Positions 13,701-27,300 of a stretch of DNA of 64,000 nt are shown piece after piece. The first letter of the stretch is position 1, and each line of letters begins with the position of its first letter. The notes under the pieces were generated by a model that was not told the DNA's origin, made no database searches, and saw only the letters and a program-made list of their open reading frames with translations. Made by a program: the position numbers and the translations under genes. Origin of the DNA: Mermis nigrescens (lineage: Eukaryota; Nematoda; Enoplea; Mermithida; Mermithidae); assembly GCA_036768485.1 (NCBI GenBank), contig JAVLUZ010000057.1, forward strand, positions 120,001-184,000, written 5' to 3'.

Positions 13701-16700
13701 AAGATTTTTCGCGATGTACAAAGACTTTTGGGGACCGTCTTAGCACATGTACAAAGATTTTTTGGAAGACAAAAACTGCAAAAAAGGTTCGAAATTTGCA
13801 AAATTCTCGGCGCTCCGCGCCGAAATGAGCAGTGGTGTGTTCTATATATCTTAATAATTTCAGAAATTGCATTTTGAAAGCAAAAATGCCAAATTTTTTG
13901 GCGCTTCGCGCCGTTTTGAGACGATTATTACTGATTTTTGCCCTCAGAAACCTTGAAATTGCTAAAATACGTATTAAAGGTCGAACAACTCTGTTTTTGC
14001 CACACTAAAATCGCCACTGTACCATATTATAGTACCCAAAAATTTGTGTGTACGAAATGTACAAAGACTTTTAGGGACCATCTTTGTACATGTACAAACG
14101 GACCTTGTACAAAAAAAACACTGCTCACCTCCCCTTCCCCCTATGTGCATATCTGCCCTCCCACTCACAAAAATGTAATATTTCTTAAAAATCATTGAAA
14201 ATTAAATTTCAATTTATAACTTCTGGATTGAAGACAGAAACAGTGAAATAAATTTTTAAAAATTAAACTGAACGGATTATAGTCTGTGTGTTTATTTTTG
14301 AAGAGTGACTGTAAATGAAGCAAAGGTGCCTGAAAGGGACAATTGCGCAAAAATTAGATTATACGTACCTACTAAATTCTCCCAAAAGCTTAATTTCCGT
14401 TTTTTTGTTGTGGATTAACGATTAATGTAAGAGATGATTTTTTTTGCGGGAAGCAGACTAAGAAATTCAATTTTTCAAAATCTTAAATTTGAATTTCCAT
14501 TTATCGTAAAAATAAGTGACAAAACAACCAGGGGCGGGGGGGGGCGGCCCCTCTCTCCCCATTGGCCCAAAATAATGCGCGAAATTAAGGATTTTTGAGC
14601 GATATTTAGCGATTTTCGAGTTAAAACGGCTAATTTTTCCGCCTAAGTCAGAATTCCGCCCCCCCTTAGGGGTACCGCCCCCCCCCCTTAGGAAAATCCT
14701 GGATCCGCCACTGAAAACAACGACTCTTTCTTGGCTATTTAAATAGAAAATAGAGTAGCGTTTCATGCAGAGATTTACTGTGTATACGTAACGCTTATTT
14801 CAATTGTAACCTGCCAAAAAAGTTTGTGTTTATAAAAGTGTAAACCAAAAGTGTAATAGCAGTGATAACTCAATGAAACTTTATAACTTCGTTTCCCCCG
14901 ATTCTTTCTCTAAAAATATGTTTACTTGTTTGTAATAAGTCTTAAACCCGTAGTGAATATCAAAGCATTTTTACTGTTTTTTGGGTCAACCGTGTATCTA
15001 AATATATCAGGCACGTGGCTGGCCGTCCTATTTTGGGGGACCAACACTAATATTGGGGAACTAACCCCAAAAATGTCAAAAAAAGCACAACATAACGTTC
15101 GAAACGTCCTATTTTTCCGATTTTTCCTGAATTTTGGGAAGGGCTCCGAACCCCCTCCCCCATTCTTCCCAGAGGTACGTGCCTGCGTAATATGTCTTCG
15201 ATGTCCATCAAATATGTGTATTATTTGTAAATGTTTTTATTATGATTTTTCATAAGGTCGATCGAAAATAGCTGAGAATAATAATAACTCGTTCCTTTAA
15301 ATCTATGATGTTCTAGTCTCCCCATAAATTGAGCTGTTTTTTTCTTTTTCTTCTTTTTGATTATTTCACTTAACCATTACCCAGGTTCTTCCTTGGAATA
15401 GTTGAGCATTTTAAACTTTTGGCCGAAAATTTAGTGATTTATTATATTCAAAATCGTTAATACGCTTTATGAATTGACCCAGTTTTAGGCTTGATTTATA
15501 CGCGTGCAAGTGAAAGTTACTTATTTTTTGATTGAGGTACGTAGGTACGTGTAGCCAGGAGCGGATTTAGGGGGGCGATGGGGGCGGCCGCCCCCCCCCC
15601 ATTGGCCCAAAAGAGTGCGCAAAATGAAGGATTTTTGAGCGATTTTTAGCGATTTTCGGGTTAAAACGGCTAATTTTTTCGCCCAAGTCAGGGTTCCCCC
15701 CCCCTTAGGAAAATCCTGGATCCGCCACTGCGTGTAGCGACTCGAAATTTTGGATGGTGGGAGCCTGCCATGGTTAGGGCAATGTATTAGGGGATGATGA
15801 GATCCCCACCCAAAATGGGTCGTGAACCCCTCCCAGCCCCCTAAAGTCAGAACATTTTTGACCTTCCCCGATTTTAGGAATTTTCGGGAATACTTACGCT
15901 TATCGAGCATTTTTAGGTGCTTTTTTGCTATTTTCGGCCAAAACTTGGAGGTCGTTGACCTCGTTTCCCCATAAAATGGTCGGGGACCCCTGACCGGAAT
16001 TTTGAGTCGTTACGCGTACGGTTAGGAGACGTAAATGACCTTCTATTTTCTGCCAGTAACGACAAAAAATTGCATAAAAATTGTCTATACGCGCACTTCT
16101 TTGCCACAAACTGGGCGTAAGAATTTCGGCCTCTTGGGGAATCGAATTTGGGCAACCTCCGTTTCCCTGTCGAATGTGTATATACCATACTTGTGAGAGC
16201 TCGGAATTTCAAACGGGGTAGGCGACCTCTGATTTTTGGCCAAAAAACGCCGAAAAACTGCCAAAAAAATTCGATTTTTTCCAAAAATCGGGGGGGGTCA
16301 AAAATTTTCTGGCTTTTGGGGCGACGGGGGACGTCCGATCCCCGTTACCCCCCTGTTACATGTATGGTATGCACCAGTGGCGGATCTAGGATTTTCCCAA
16401 GGGGGCGGTACCCCTAAGGGGGGGCGGGATCCTGACTTGGGCGAAAAAATTAGCCGTTTTAACCCGAAAATCGCTAAAAATCGCTCAAAAATGCTTAATG
16501 TTGCGCACTATTTTGGGCCAATGGGGTGGGGGCGGCCGCCCCCCAACCCCCAACCCCAAATTCGCCCCTGGTATGCACATATGTTTGTTATGCGATAATC
16601 GTCAATTTATTTTCACAACTAGTCTATTTTTGATTATTGTTCGACGTAGCGTTTGAATTATTTTTTCCGCGATTAATTCGTCGCTAAAATTCGTCAGCTT

Positions 16701-18066
16701 TACAGATTTACTTCGAAGAGCGGGTGCAAAATAAAAATCGATTGGTATTCCAGATATTGCTTTTTTATTACGCGCTTTTATTCGAGGAAATCAGAACTGC
16801 TAATTTAAAGAGTCTCGGTAATTATTAATTATTGATTAATTATTCACCAAAATAAATTTTTTTTAATTAAGCTAAAAATTTTACGAATATAGTTGGGACC
16901 ATAGGTGGGCAGCACCGAAATTCTGGGGGGTGAAAAATTTTTAATGGTCTTAAAAGTGAAAATCGATGAAAAAAAAGCAAAAAAAATTTCAAAATTCGAA
17001 TTCTGGGGGTGTATTTTGATTTCTGGGGGGTACTTCAACGGGTGGGGGTGTATACCCTCCAAACCCCACACGCCCATGTGTGGTTGGGACTCGGCCCGTA
17101 TCCGGGATTTTATTTCAGGCGGGTGGGGGCAAAATTTTTCAGGTCAGATATCTCGATAACAATGAGCAGATAGGCAAAAATAAGCGCAGTTTTGAGCGTA
17201 TCTCGGCTCGCTTTATACAATGGTGAACTAAAATTTGGGAACAAAATTCCCCTAAAATTTTCACTCCATTCAATACTGATATACGGGCAAATTTATGATT
17301 TAAGCTGCATATCTGCGCATCCGATTCCTCATCATTCAATTTCAATTTCAATAATTTCTTATCCCCTCCTGTCTTTGTATTTAATCATTGTGCTTTACAG
17401 GGAGAAAAAATAAAAAGCGCCGAAAAAAAATTCTTGACATATATTCTGCATGTCGAGCTCAAATCTGACGGTTCTAAGTGGCCTATAAGACAAGCATTAA
17501 TAAAGAATACATGGGCAAAATTTCATATTTTTTATGTCAACTCAAATTTGAACTGTTTTGAGTGAGCTATAAGGCAAAACCTATAGCTTTACATTTGCAT
17601 ACGGCGCTTAGCGCCGGAAGAAATTGAATGTTCTGGCTTAAAAGTATGCTAAAAACCCGTTTAGCTGTATTTTAGACGCACTTCGCCAATTTTCCATTTT
17701 TCCCTTTGGGGGACTCTTTTGGAGAAACAAAAATTTTTACCCATTTCGGGAGAGGGCGGCCGCCCCCTCCCCCCGAATTGGCCTGGTTGGGACATTAGGT
17801 AATTTTCAAGAATTACCTCTGATTATCTATGTCGAACTGCTATTTTTGCCACGTATGTAACAGCTTCTAAATCCCTATCTCTTTGTTATATGTATAATTT
17901 TGGACCAAACGAAGGCGTAATAACAATAACAACAATAATAATAATAATAAAAATAATAATAATAATATTAATAATAATAAGAATAATAAGAATAATAATA
18001 CTAATAATTTAATAATAATAATAATAATAGTAATAATAATTTTAATAATTAATAATAATAATAATA

Positions 18067-18152
<86 letters not shown>

Positions 18153-18180
18153 TGTAATAATAATAATAATAATAGTGATG

Positions 18181-18246
<66 letters not shown>

Positions 18247-18327
18247 TTAATAATAGCAATAATAATATTAATAATTAATAATAATAACAATAATAATAAT
18301 AGTAATAATAATAATAGCAATAATAAT

Positions 18328-18367
<40 letters not shown>

Positions 18368-21300
18368 TCATACTAATAGTAAATAATAACAACAACAATA
18401 ATAATAATAATAATAAATAATATATTTCACGTAGTTTTTAATACATATGTCATTCTGTCACACGATTTTCTCTCTTGCGCTATGTGTCTTACTCTATTAT
18501 TAAACTGTAGATAGAATGAAAAGGGCAAAAAATTAAGTTTTTTGTCTATTTGCAGTTTTTCATCGAGGATAGGGGGTTATTTATTCCTCCGTGAAGAGTC
18601 ATCCTTCAAAGACTCGGCTTTTTCCTCTCTCCGCGGAAACTTGCGTCTTCAGGTTTAATACGTGTTTTTTGCCATTCTCGGCCTAAAATTGCAGTCATTT
18701 AACCCCTGCCCTAAAAGCAGCTGATTTTTTCGTTTCCTAAATTTCAGTCGAATATTTTTGATAAAAAGTCATCAAGATAATGTACAAATAAATAATAAAT
18801 AGTTAATAAGCGACATAAAACGCAAATGGGAAAGCTATTGAATAGTATAGGACAAATTTTAAAAGTAAATATGGAAATGATCAAATGAATCTATTTTTCT
18901 GAGTATTTCGGCGATTAGTCTCAATTGCCTATAAGTTGGTCTTAGATTTTTGGCATTTACATTCATATAGATTTCGTTCTAATTCGCCTATTCTCTCGGA
19001 TGTGTAATGCATTTTTGAAATTAAGTTAAATATTGAAATATAATACTGCATAAATTCACACACACATTCCCGGAAAAACTTTTTAATGTAAAAGTTTGAA
19101 AAAAATTTAAAAAACTTCCCAAAAAAAATTTTTTCGAAAAAAAAACTTGATGAAAATTTTTAAAAAGTCTTGAAATCTCGAAAAGTGTAAAATTCTAAAA
19201 CCCGTAATCACATTTCCTGCTTATTTTGGATCTTTGTAAATACTTCGCATAACTTGTAAATTAAAATTTAAGTAGAAACTAAAATTTAAAATTAAAATTT
19301 GTTCATTAATTAATATTTAAAAATAAAAATTTTGTTATGTTACATAAATTAAATCGGAAATTAAATTTTCTGCTTATTTCGGATCTTTTTAAATACTTCG
19401 CATAACTTGTATGTAAATTAAAATTTGATTATAAATTAAAATTTAAAATTAAAATTTGTCATTAATTAAGATTTAAAAATAAGAAGAAAATGTTTTTTTC
19501 GAAAAAATCATTATAAAAATTGAAAAAAAATTTGAAATTACTTGAGAATAAAATTTTTTTAAGTTAAATTAAATCAAAAATTAAATATATCGATTTTTTA
19601 TTATTTCCAGTGCAGTCGAATCAATGCGTGGAATCGATTTCGAACATTTTCCAAAGAATACCCATCATGCATTATTTTACTTATGTCGAAGATCATTCGA
19701 ACGATTTTGGTGCACTTTACCCAAATTTAATTCGGTAATTATGCCCTTTGCAATTTTTTTTCATGAATTCAAGGAAAATCAGGCTTTTTCAATCATATCT
19801 TACGAATTAATTCTTATAATACATTAATTTTAGAAAATTTTCTCTAGCGCTTGATTTTAAAGATACCCTAAGCCACTGTACGAATCCATATCTTTTCTGT
19901 TTAACCAATTTAATATGAAAATAAAATAGAAAAATAATTTTAAAAAATTAAAAAATTAATAAAAATAATATAAAATATAAAATAAAATATTTTTTATGAA
20001 ACAAAAAAATATGTACTGTGCTAAAAATAGAAACATGCCAAAATGAGCTGTGAATTTTTTCGCACAAAAATTCTTATGATTTAAGAGCGAAAAATCCGAC
20101 TAAATGCGCTAAATCGATGGAATTACGAAGTCGGCAAAAAAATCAACACTGTAGTGCTATTTAAATCAAATTATCTAAATAAATTAAATTATTTAAATTT
20201 AATTTATTCATATTTAAATTACATAATACGTAATTGAAATGATATGTGGGCACAGGGTCAATACAGGGTCGAGTCATTTGACCCTGGCAGCCGAGCAACC
20301 TCAGACCCGCAGAGAATACCCGACCGATTCCGCACGAGTTTAAAAAATTTCCTGGGCAAAATGAAGGCCGAAAATGGGTGAAAATTGGAAATTTTTTCAA
20401 AAGTTCTGAAATTGACCAGAAACTGTGGAATAACGTAGTTTTAATGCTATTTCAGCATTTACGCCACTTTCTGAGCTCATTTTGGCCCTAAAAAGCTCAA
20501 TTTTCCAACCCACCCCTAGATCGACTATGCTCTGCATCATTGGTCGTGACCATACCTGGATGTGGGGTTTGGGAATTATGAACCCCCACAAATTAAGATA
20601 TTCCCCCAGAATTCATTTTTAAATTTTTTTGTTTTTTTCGCAATTTTTTGATGCCAATGGATAGTGTTCGATGAGAAACGTTGAAAAATTGTGTTTTTGT
20701 GTCATACCACTATTTTTAGGGCATTTTTTGATCTTTGAGAAAATCTTGCACCCCCTATCCTAGAACTTTGGTGCCGCCCACCTATGGTCGTGACCAAACC
20801 CGCGGGTTGCAGGGAAGTCAGTTTACCCTGAAAACCCTGAGCGTGCCGACGTATGACTTAAATGGAGCTGCTAAGACGACCCCGGGCAAAACTTGGGGTG
20901 CTGTATGATTGGTCATTAGGCTGGTGATGAAATGACCTCACATTTCCGGTTAGAAATAGCAACGATTACCCAAAAAAATCTTTTTAAACTCAGATTTCTA
21001 TCCGAAATTTCCGAAGCAAAAGATCTGAATTTCTTTACCCCTGAATTATAATTATTGACGTTGGCAGAAAATTTGAACATTTTCATTACAAATATGGAAT
21101 TTCGCGTTGAATGTCCGGTTTACACCACATACATTCGTTTACACCAAAGCTAATTGACTAATTCTTAGAATGCGTTCCCAAGAATTGTTTTGCGGCAATC
21201 ACCGGATTCCAAATAATGACATGTCTTACAGGTCCAAATTTCAATTTGCACTTTTTTGGGTGATACTTTACACGTTTAGGAGCTACACCTGGTGTATAGC

Positions 21301-24300
21301 ATACCTGGGCAATGGCTGACGGTTCGCCCCGTCCAACTTCCAGCCAAAAGGGTGGGTGGGTCCCTAGGCCCTGAAAAAGGTGGGTCTGTCCCTAAAAAAG
21401 GGGGGTCCGTGCCTGAAAAAGATGGGTCGTTCAGTTAATCAGTGGGTCAGTCAATGAAAAAATGGTGGGTCCATCCACGAAAAAGGTGTCAAACAGTGTA
21501 ATAAGATGGTTCCTGTGCATGTTTTGCAAACTGATCATGATATACTGTATCTAGCATTTCCTTAAATTATCTCCAAAAATTTTCTTCCTGTACAAAACAT
21601 AGCCCCGTCCAAGTTACCCCTTCGCCCCGTCCAACTTTTGGTTCGGCCCGTCCTGGTGATGGGCCGATATGGGGCATTACCCAGGTGTGGTGTAAAGCTT
21701 ATAATGTTTTCATTGGTTTCACTCATTTTCAGTAAATAGCCATTTTCATACATACGTGGTCATCGTTTAGCGAGCGTATCACTGAATACTTTAATTTATT
21801 GATGTTTTGCCGTATCTGCTCACAATCCATGCTAATTAGGAAAATAAGTCAAAACTCTATATTTTTGTCTTATGTCTATCGACTCAATACTGTACGATAA
21901 ATAAAATTTAGTTGAAGAGGATTTCACGCTTCCCAAAATCCCTAAATTTGCGATTCTTCGAAAGATCCCAAAAATATTCTAAAAATTTGCGGAAAAGATG
22001 CTTTTTTACGCGTTTCCAGCCGTCTATTTGCCCAAAAGTGTCAAATTTTCGGCACTTCGCGCCATTGTGCTCTTGTTTTGACTATATTTTGGTCTATTTG
22101 TCCGATTTTTTTAAATTTTTTTTATGTTTCAACGCTCTAGAAAGGTAGAGCATCGTCAGAAACGCTGAAAACGAATTTGTTGACGCGTACCTACCATTTT
22201 TGTGCCCAAAAAAGGCACTAATTTCATTTAGCCCCCCAGAATTCTCATGCTGTGCATGCGTGATAGCTACAGTAGTCGATCCAGGGAAAAAATTATGGGC
22301 TGGTTCGTGAATTTTCAGTCATCTCGAGAATCAATAGGAGATGGGCCAAGGCATTTTTGAGCGTCTCTCGACAAGCTCTACGCAATGGTCAGGGAAAATT
22401 TCGAAAGATTTATAAACTTTGTCACTAATTATCCCCTAGAAACCAAAATACCCTCCCCCAGAATTCAATTTTGAAATTTTTTTGTTTTTTTCGCAATTTT
22501 CTGACGCCAATGGATAGTGTTCGATGAGAAACGTAGGAAAATGATGTTTTTTCGCCATACTACCATTTTTAAGGCCATGTTATGACGTTTGAAAAAATCT
22601 TGCACCCTCCACTCCCCCCCAGAAATTTGGTGCCGCCCACCGCTGCTCACGAAGAAATCTAAAGGTTTTTTTCAATTTGGGTGGACTAAAATTTTGAAGT
22701 ACTTGTAGACAGGCAAAAAATAACCCTATTTTTGAGCATTCCTCAGCGAGCTCTACACACTGGATAATTACAAATTTTCGATAGAAATAAAGATAATTTA
22801 ACCTGTTCGTATTCATTCAAAACATGTTTGCAAAATTGTCACACAAATGATTCATAAACATTTGATTCCGCTAAAAAATTGTTTATCTTGTTTCATACTC
22901 AATTCTGGTGCATGCGGAGAAAAGCGAGAGGTACGAAAAATGAATAATTCTGCGCAGAGCGTCAAAAAATTTGAATATATTTATCTTGCCTCACTCAAAC
23001 TGGCCTGTCCGGAAGACAAGGATTATTGGATTGGAAAAAGTGCTAGAATCTATTCAAGCAGTCTTTCAACTGCGCTTCGAGAATTGTCAATTTTTTCCTC
23101 AGTGGCGTGGCTATGGGGGATGGGGGGCTCGTCCTACCCAAAATTTCGGAGGTATGAATATTTTTTGAAGGGTCAAAAAAATTGGAAGTTCTTCAAGCAT
23201 ATCTGAGAGACCGCTGGAATAGGTTTTAACACACTTTTTAAAGCTAATAAGCCAAAATTTATGGGCACTTCGCGCCTTATTTCTTTATACATATATAACA
23301 TATTTGTTTAATATGTATAATTGAAATCAAATTTGATTTTTTAAATTTTTCTTCTCCTACAGTGCTAGCCATGAAACATGACGCACTATAATCATCAGAT
23401 TTATATTAGATGATGCGTCGCGAGTGCCGCGTTTCGTCTATAATGCGCTCTCATCTCTTTTTTATTATTATAGGATATTTATCTGTATCATGCCGTTAAT
23501 CTGGCGATGCGGACGGCGCAATTTAGCTATTAATAGCACCAACAAGAGGGAAGCGCGCACGTGAATGTCAGAGCACGTGAATGCCGTTCTATATTCAGGC
23601 ACGTGCGCGCTTCCGGTATTCACATGCGCGCTTCCTTCTTGTTGGCGCTATTAATAGTTACATTGCGCCGTCCGCATCGCCAGATTAACGGCATGATACA
23701 GATAAATATCCTATAATAATAAAAAAGGGATGATAGCGCATTATAGACGAAACGCGGCGCTCGCAACGCATCATCTAATATAATTCTGACGATTACAGTG
23801 CGTCATGCTTCATGGCGAGCACTGTACATTTATGTAGATCTCGTTGATAAAAGCTCGAAAAGACCATCATTTTTGCCTACCTGTAAGTAGTTGTTTAGTT
23901 ATCCAACTTCAAAATTTTCGCCCCCCTTCCGTTTAAATCAGAAGGCCAGCTGCACTACTGCTTTTTCTTTGGCGGACTCCTGCGAAAAATATTCGTATAT
24001 TCTAAATTTTCGAGGGGGCTAGTCCCCCTACCTACCCCCACAGCTACGTGGCTATGCTGGAACGTTTTATTTTCATTTAGGTTGACCACCAACCAATTTT
24101 CGTATTTGTTTTCGCTAACTTTGACTAGGCATTTGCCTAACGTTCCGCGCAGAGAATTTAAGTTAAATTGGGCGTTTGAGCATTTAGTTGAAGGTAATTG
24201 TTCTCTTTGTGTGAACCGGTTTACAATCGTCATAGAATAATTTGTGGAAATGTATTTTACGATGAGTTAAAAATTATGACAGTATTAATACATTGATCGC

Positions 24301-27300
24301 TTTATGTGAATTATAGATAAGTGGAGTCGTCAAATCCAATTCCTTCCAAATTTTAGTCTTTTTCGTTGAAAAAGCAGTGAAAAAAAGCTGGAAAATTGGG
24401 TTTCGTGCTGAAATCTTATAAAAGTCTATGAAAATTTGTCAGGAACGATGCAAAACAAATAGTGGCGGATCCAGGATTTTCCTAATGAAGGGGGTTTCCC
24501 AGCTTTGCCAAAAACAGTCAAAAATATGTCCAAAAATTTGCCCTTATCGTGCGAATTAATGTTTTTTCGGTGTTTTACATTACATACTTTTACATAAAAT
24601 CACTTTTGACTTAATATTTTTTCTTGAAATTTTAAAATTTTCGACAATTTTGTGCGAAAAAAATTTCTTTGACTTTAACAGAAATCTGGCGCGGAGCGCC
24701 GGAAAATTTGTGAAATTAAGGCGAATAGACGTCTACAAGCATGATTTACCGGTTGATTTCCTGTATTTATAACATTTGATGTGAAACGTCGAAATTTTTA
24801 ATGAAAAATAGAAGAAAACTATGCAAAAATAGCTGTTTCTGCTTTAAAAATCGTTTTGAAGCCTACATGAACAGAAAATGGCTTCCAGGTCGCCAATAAA
24901 GTAAATAAATGTCATTAATAGGTAGGTATCCGCCGGAAAAATTTGTGAACTTAAGGACACTGACGGCCAAAAATCATTGCGACTTGCATATCCATTCTTT
25001 ATCTCGTGAAATATTTCTGGACAATGGGGTTGCCGTCCCCCGGTCCCCCCTTAAATCCGCTCCTGACTGTTTACATCGATTTTAAGCACAAGTGCATTTG
25101 GTGGTTATTTCTTCGCCTATTGTAATTATAACTTGACTAAAAACAAAGTTCATCTTTTCTTCGTTTTTCTTTTCAACTCGTTACACCCCTGCGTGTCATT
25201 GCTGCAAAATTCTTAATTTTTTAATTTAGGCGAAATAAGTCCATTATACGTGCGTGCAACGAATTTGGTCATTAAATTGTTTCGCCCCCCCCCAATTTCG
25301 GTCTCGTCTTCTTATATTTATTTAGTGTGTACAATAAGATTTGCGCTGAGATCAGTGATCGTAAGGGGTCAGATCTTCACCCCAGTCGGGATCGGGATGA
25401 AAAACCCCGGAATTCGGGGTCAGGGTCTGGGTTGAGGATTAACAGTTAATATTGCATGATTACATACCAATTTAAAAAGGATAAAAACGACACCTTCACT
25501 TGTTTGTAGAGCATACTATGTTATGTTAGGGCATGTTAGGGCATGTTAGAGCATGTTAGAAATAAAAACGATACCTTCACTATGTTAGAGCATACTGTGT
25601 TTGTAGAGCATACTATGTAAAAACGATACCTTCACTTGTTTGTAGAGCATACTATGTTCTATGTTAGAGCATGTTAGAGCATGTTAGAGATAAAAACGAT
25701 ACCTTCACTATGTTAGAGCATATTATGTTTGTAGAGTATACTATGTGAAAAAGATACCTTCACTTGTTTGTAGAGCATACTGGTTATCAGGCCCGTATCC
25801 AGGGGGCGGGGGGCCTGCCCCCCCCCCCCCCGAAATGGGAAAAATTTTTGTTTTTCCCAAGGGTCCCCCAAAGGGAAAAATGAAAAATTGGCGAAGTTGG
25901 TCTGAAACACCGCCAAAACAGGTTTTTAGCATACTTTTGAGCTAGAAAACACAAAATTTTTCGGCGCTTCGCGCCGGATTTATTGTTTATGTAAGGTTTT
26001 GTCTTCTAAACCGCTTAAAATCGCTCAAATTTGAGTTAGACATAGAAAGTATGTCAATTTTTTCTAACGCTTTGTGCCGGATTCATTGTTTAGCTATAGT
26101 TTTTGCCTTCTAGCTTACTCAAAACAGCTCAAATTTGAGTTATGACATGGGAACAGGCCTGTATCCAGGGGGCGGGTAGGCCTCCCCCGAAATGGGGAAA
26201 AAATTTTTGTTTCTCTCAAGGGTCCCCCGAAGGGAAAAATGAAAAATTGGCGAAGTGCGTCTGAAACAGCGCCTAAACAGGTTTTTAGCGTACTTTTGAG
26301 CTAGTAAACTCAAAATTTTCCGGCGATTCGCGCCGGATTTATTGTTTACGTATAGTTTTGTCTTCTGAACCGCTAAAAATCGCTCAAATTAGAGTTAGAT
26401 ATAGAGAGCATGTCAATTTTTTCTAGCGCTGTGCGCCGGATTCATTGTTTAGTTATAGTTTTTGCCTTCTAGCTCACTCACAACAGCTCAAATTTGAGTG
26501 ATGACATGGGAAACATGAAATATTTCCGGCGCTTCGCGCCGTATCTATTGTTTATACATGTTTTTTTGTCTTCTAGTCCGCTCAAAACCGCTCAAATTTG
26601 AGGTTGATAAGCAGAGCATGTCAATTTTTTCGGCGCTTCGCGCCGAATTATTAATTATCCGTATTGTTTTTCTCTGTAAAGCACAATGATTAAGTACAAA
26701 GGCAAGAGATAAGAAATAATTCGCCGATTAGGTGATGAGAAATCAGCTTAAATGATAAATTTGCTGTATATCAAAATGAAATAAAGTGAAAATTTTTTAA
26801 TTTTTTTGTTGAAATTTTTCTTCACCGTTGTATAGAGCTCGCCGAGATACGCTCAAAACTGTCTTTATTTTCGCCTATCTCCTAATGGTTCTCGAGATAT
26901 CTGGTCTCAAAAATTCTCGGCCCCCCAAAATAAAATCCTGGATACGGGCCTGCTGGTTATGTTCAACATTTTATTTTCATTCCAAGTGCAAACATGGTTT
27001 TAGCAATGTAGCATTCCTCACAATTTTAATCGCTAATCGCTCTCGCTTCTTCGTATTCTTCCCAGTTTTTACTAGACGGTGTTCTATGGCGCGCTGATTG
27101 TAGAACAGCCGAATTAGCTTTTCGGCATTTTTGGGCAGCAACCTATTCCGTGTATCAGTTATGACGCGTCTTCCAACTTTGAATTCTCTTTCATATAAAT
27201 TAATTTAAGCTAGCTGACAGAACAAAGTTATTCTAAGAACACTGGTAAACAGAATTTTGCATCAGGAACAAAATTAATTGATACTTAATCAGATTTTTGC

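Larger units (their letters stand above)
12524..16705 (+). other. INTS2: INTS2 intron 6 (4182 bp), MITE nest
   Basis: It contains A (12555-12964), G with F nested (13285-14155), C (14529-14713, 15556-15730, 16375-16570), D reversed (15008-15185), H forward (about 15740-16017) and H reversed (16186-16366). An open frame at 13124-13324 has no recognised similarity. Bases 14160-14528, 14722-15007 and 15186-15555 hold nothing I can name. Confidence 0.8.
16818..19610 (+). other. INTS2: INTS2 intron 7 (2793 bp)
   Basis: It holds a family B MITE (16900-17082), possible family E scraps (about 17090-17770, with a variant hairpin GGCGCTTAGCGCC near 17605) and the long AAT microsatellite (17919-18422). 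Bases 18430-19610 are AT-rich with a short duplicated segment (CATAACTTGTAAATTAAAAT near 19250 and again near 19400). Confidence 0.8.
19735..24080 (+). other. INTS2: INTS2 intron 8 (4346 bp)
   Basis: It contains B reversed (20551-20786), J (21300-21689), A reversed (about 21915-22262), B reversed remnant (about 22430-22650) and a possible hAT-like element (23100 to about 24055) that carries Tc1-like MITE copy 3. Bases 19735-20550, 20787-21299 and 22651-23099 hold nothing recognised. Confidence 0.8.

Noticed and set aside
17867..18420. Long frames of poly-Leu, poly-Ile and poly-Asn on both strands
   Set aside because: They are direct products of the AAT/ATT microsatellite.
19624..19827. ATG-initiated frame overlapping INTS2 exon 8
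   Set aside because: Wrong frame; the frame matching INTS2 is a different one and joins exons 7 and 9 in phase.
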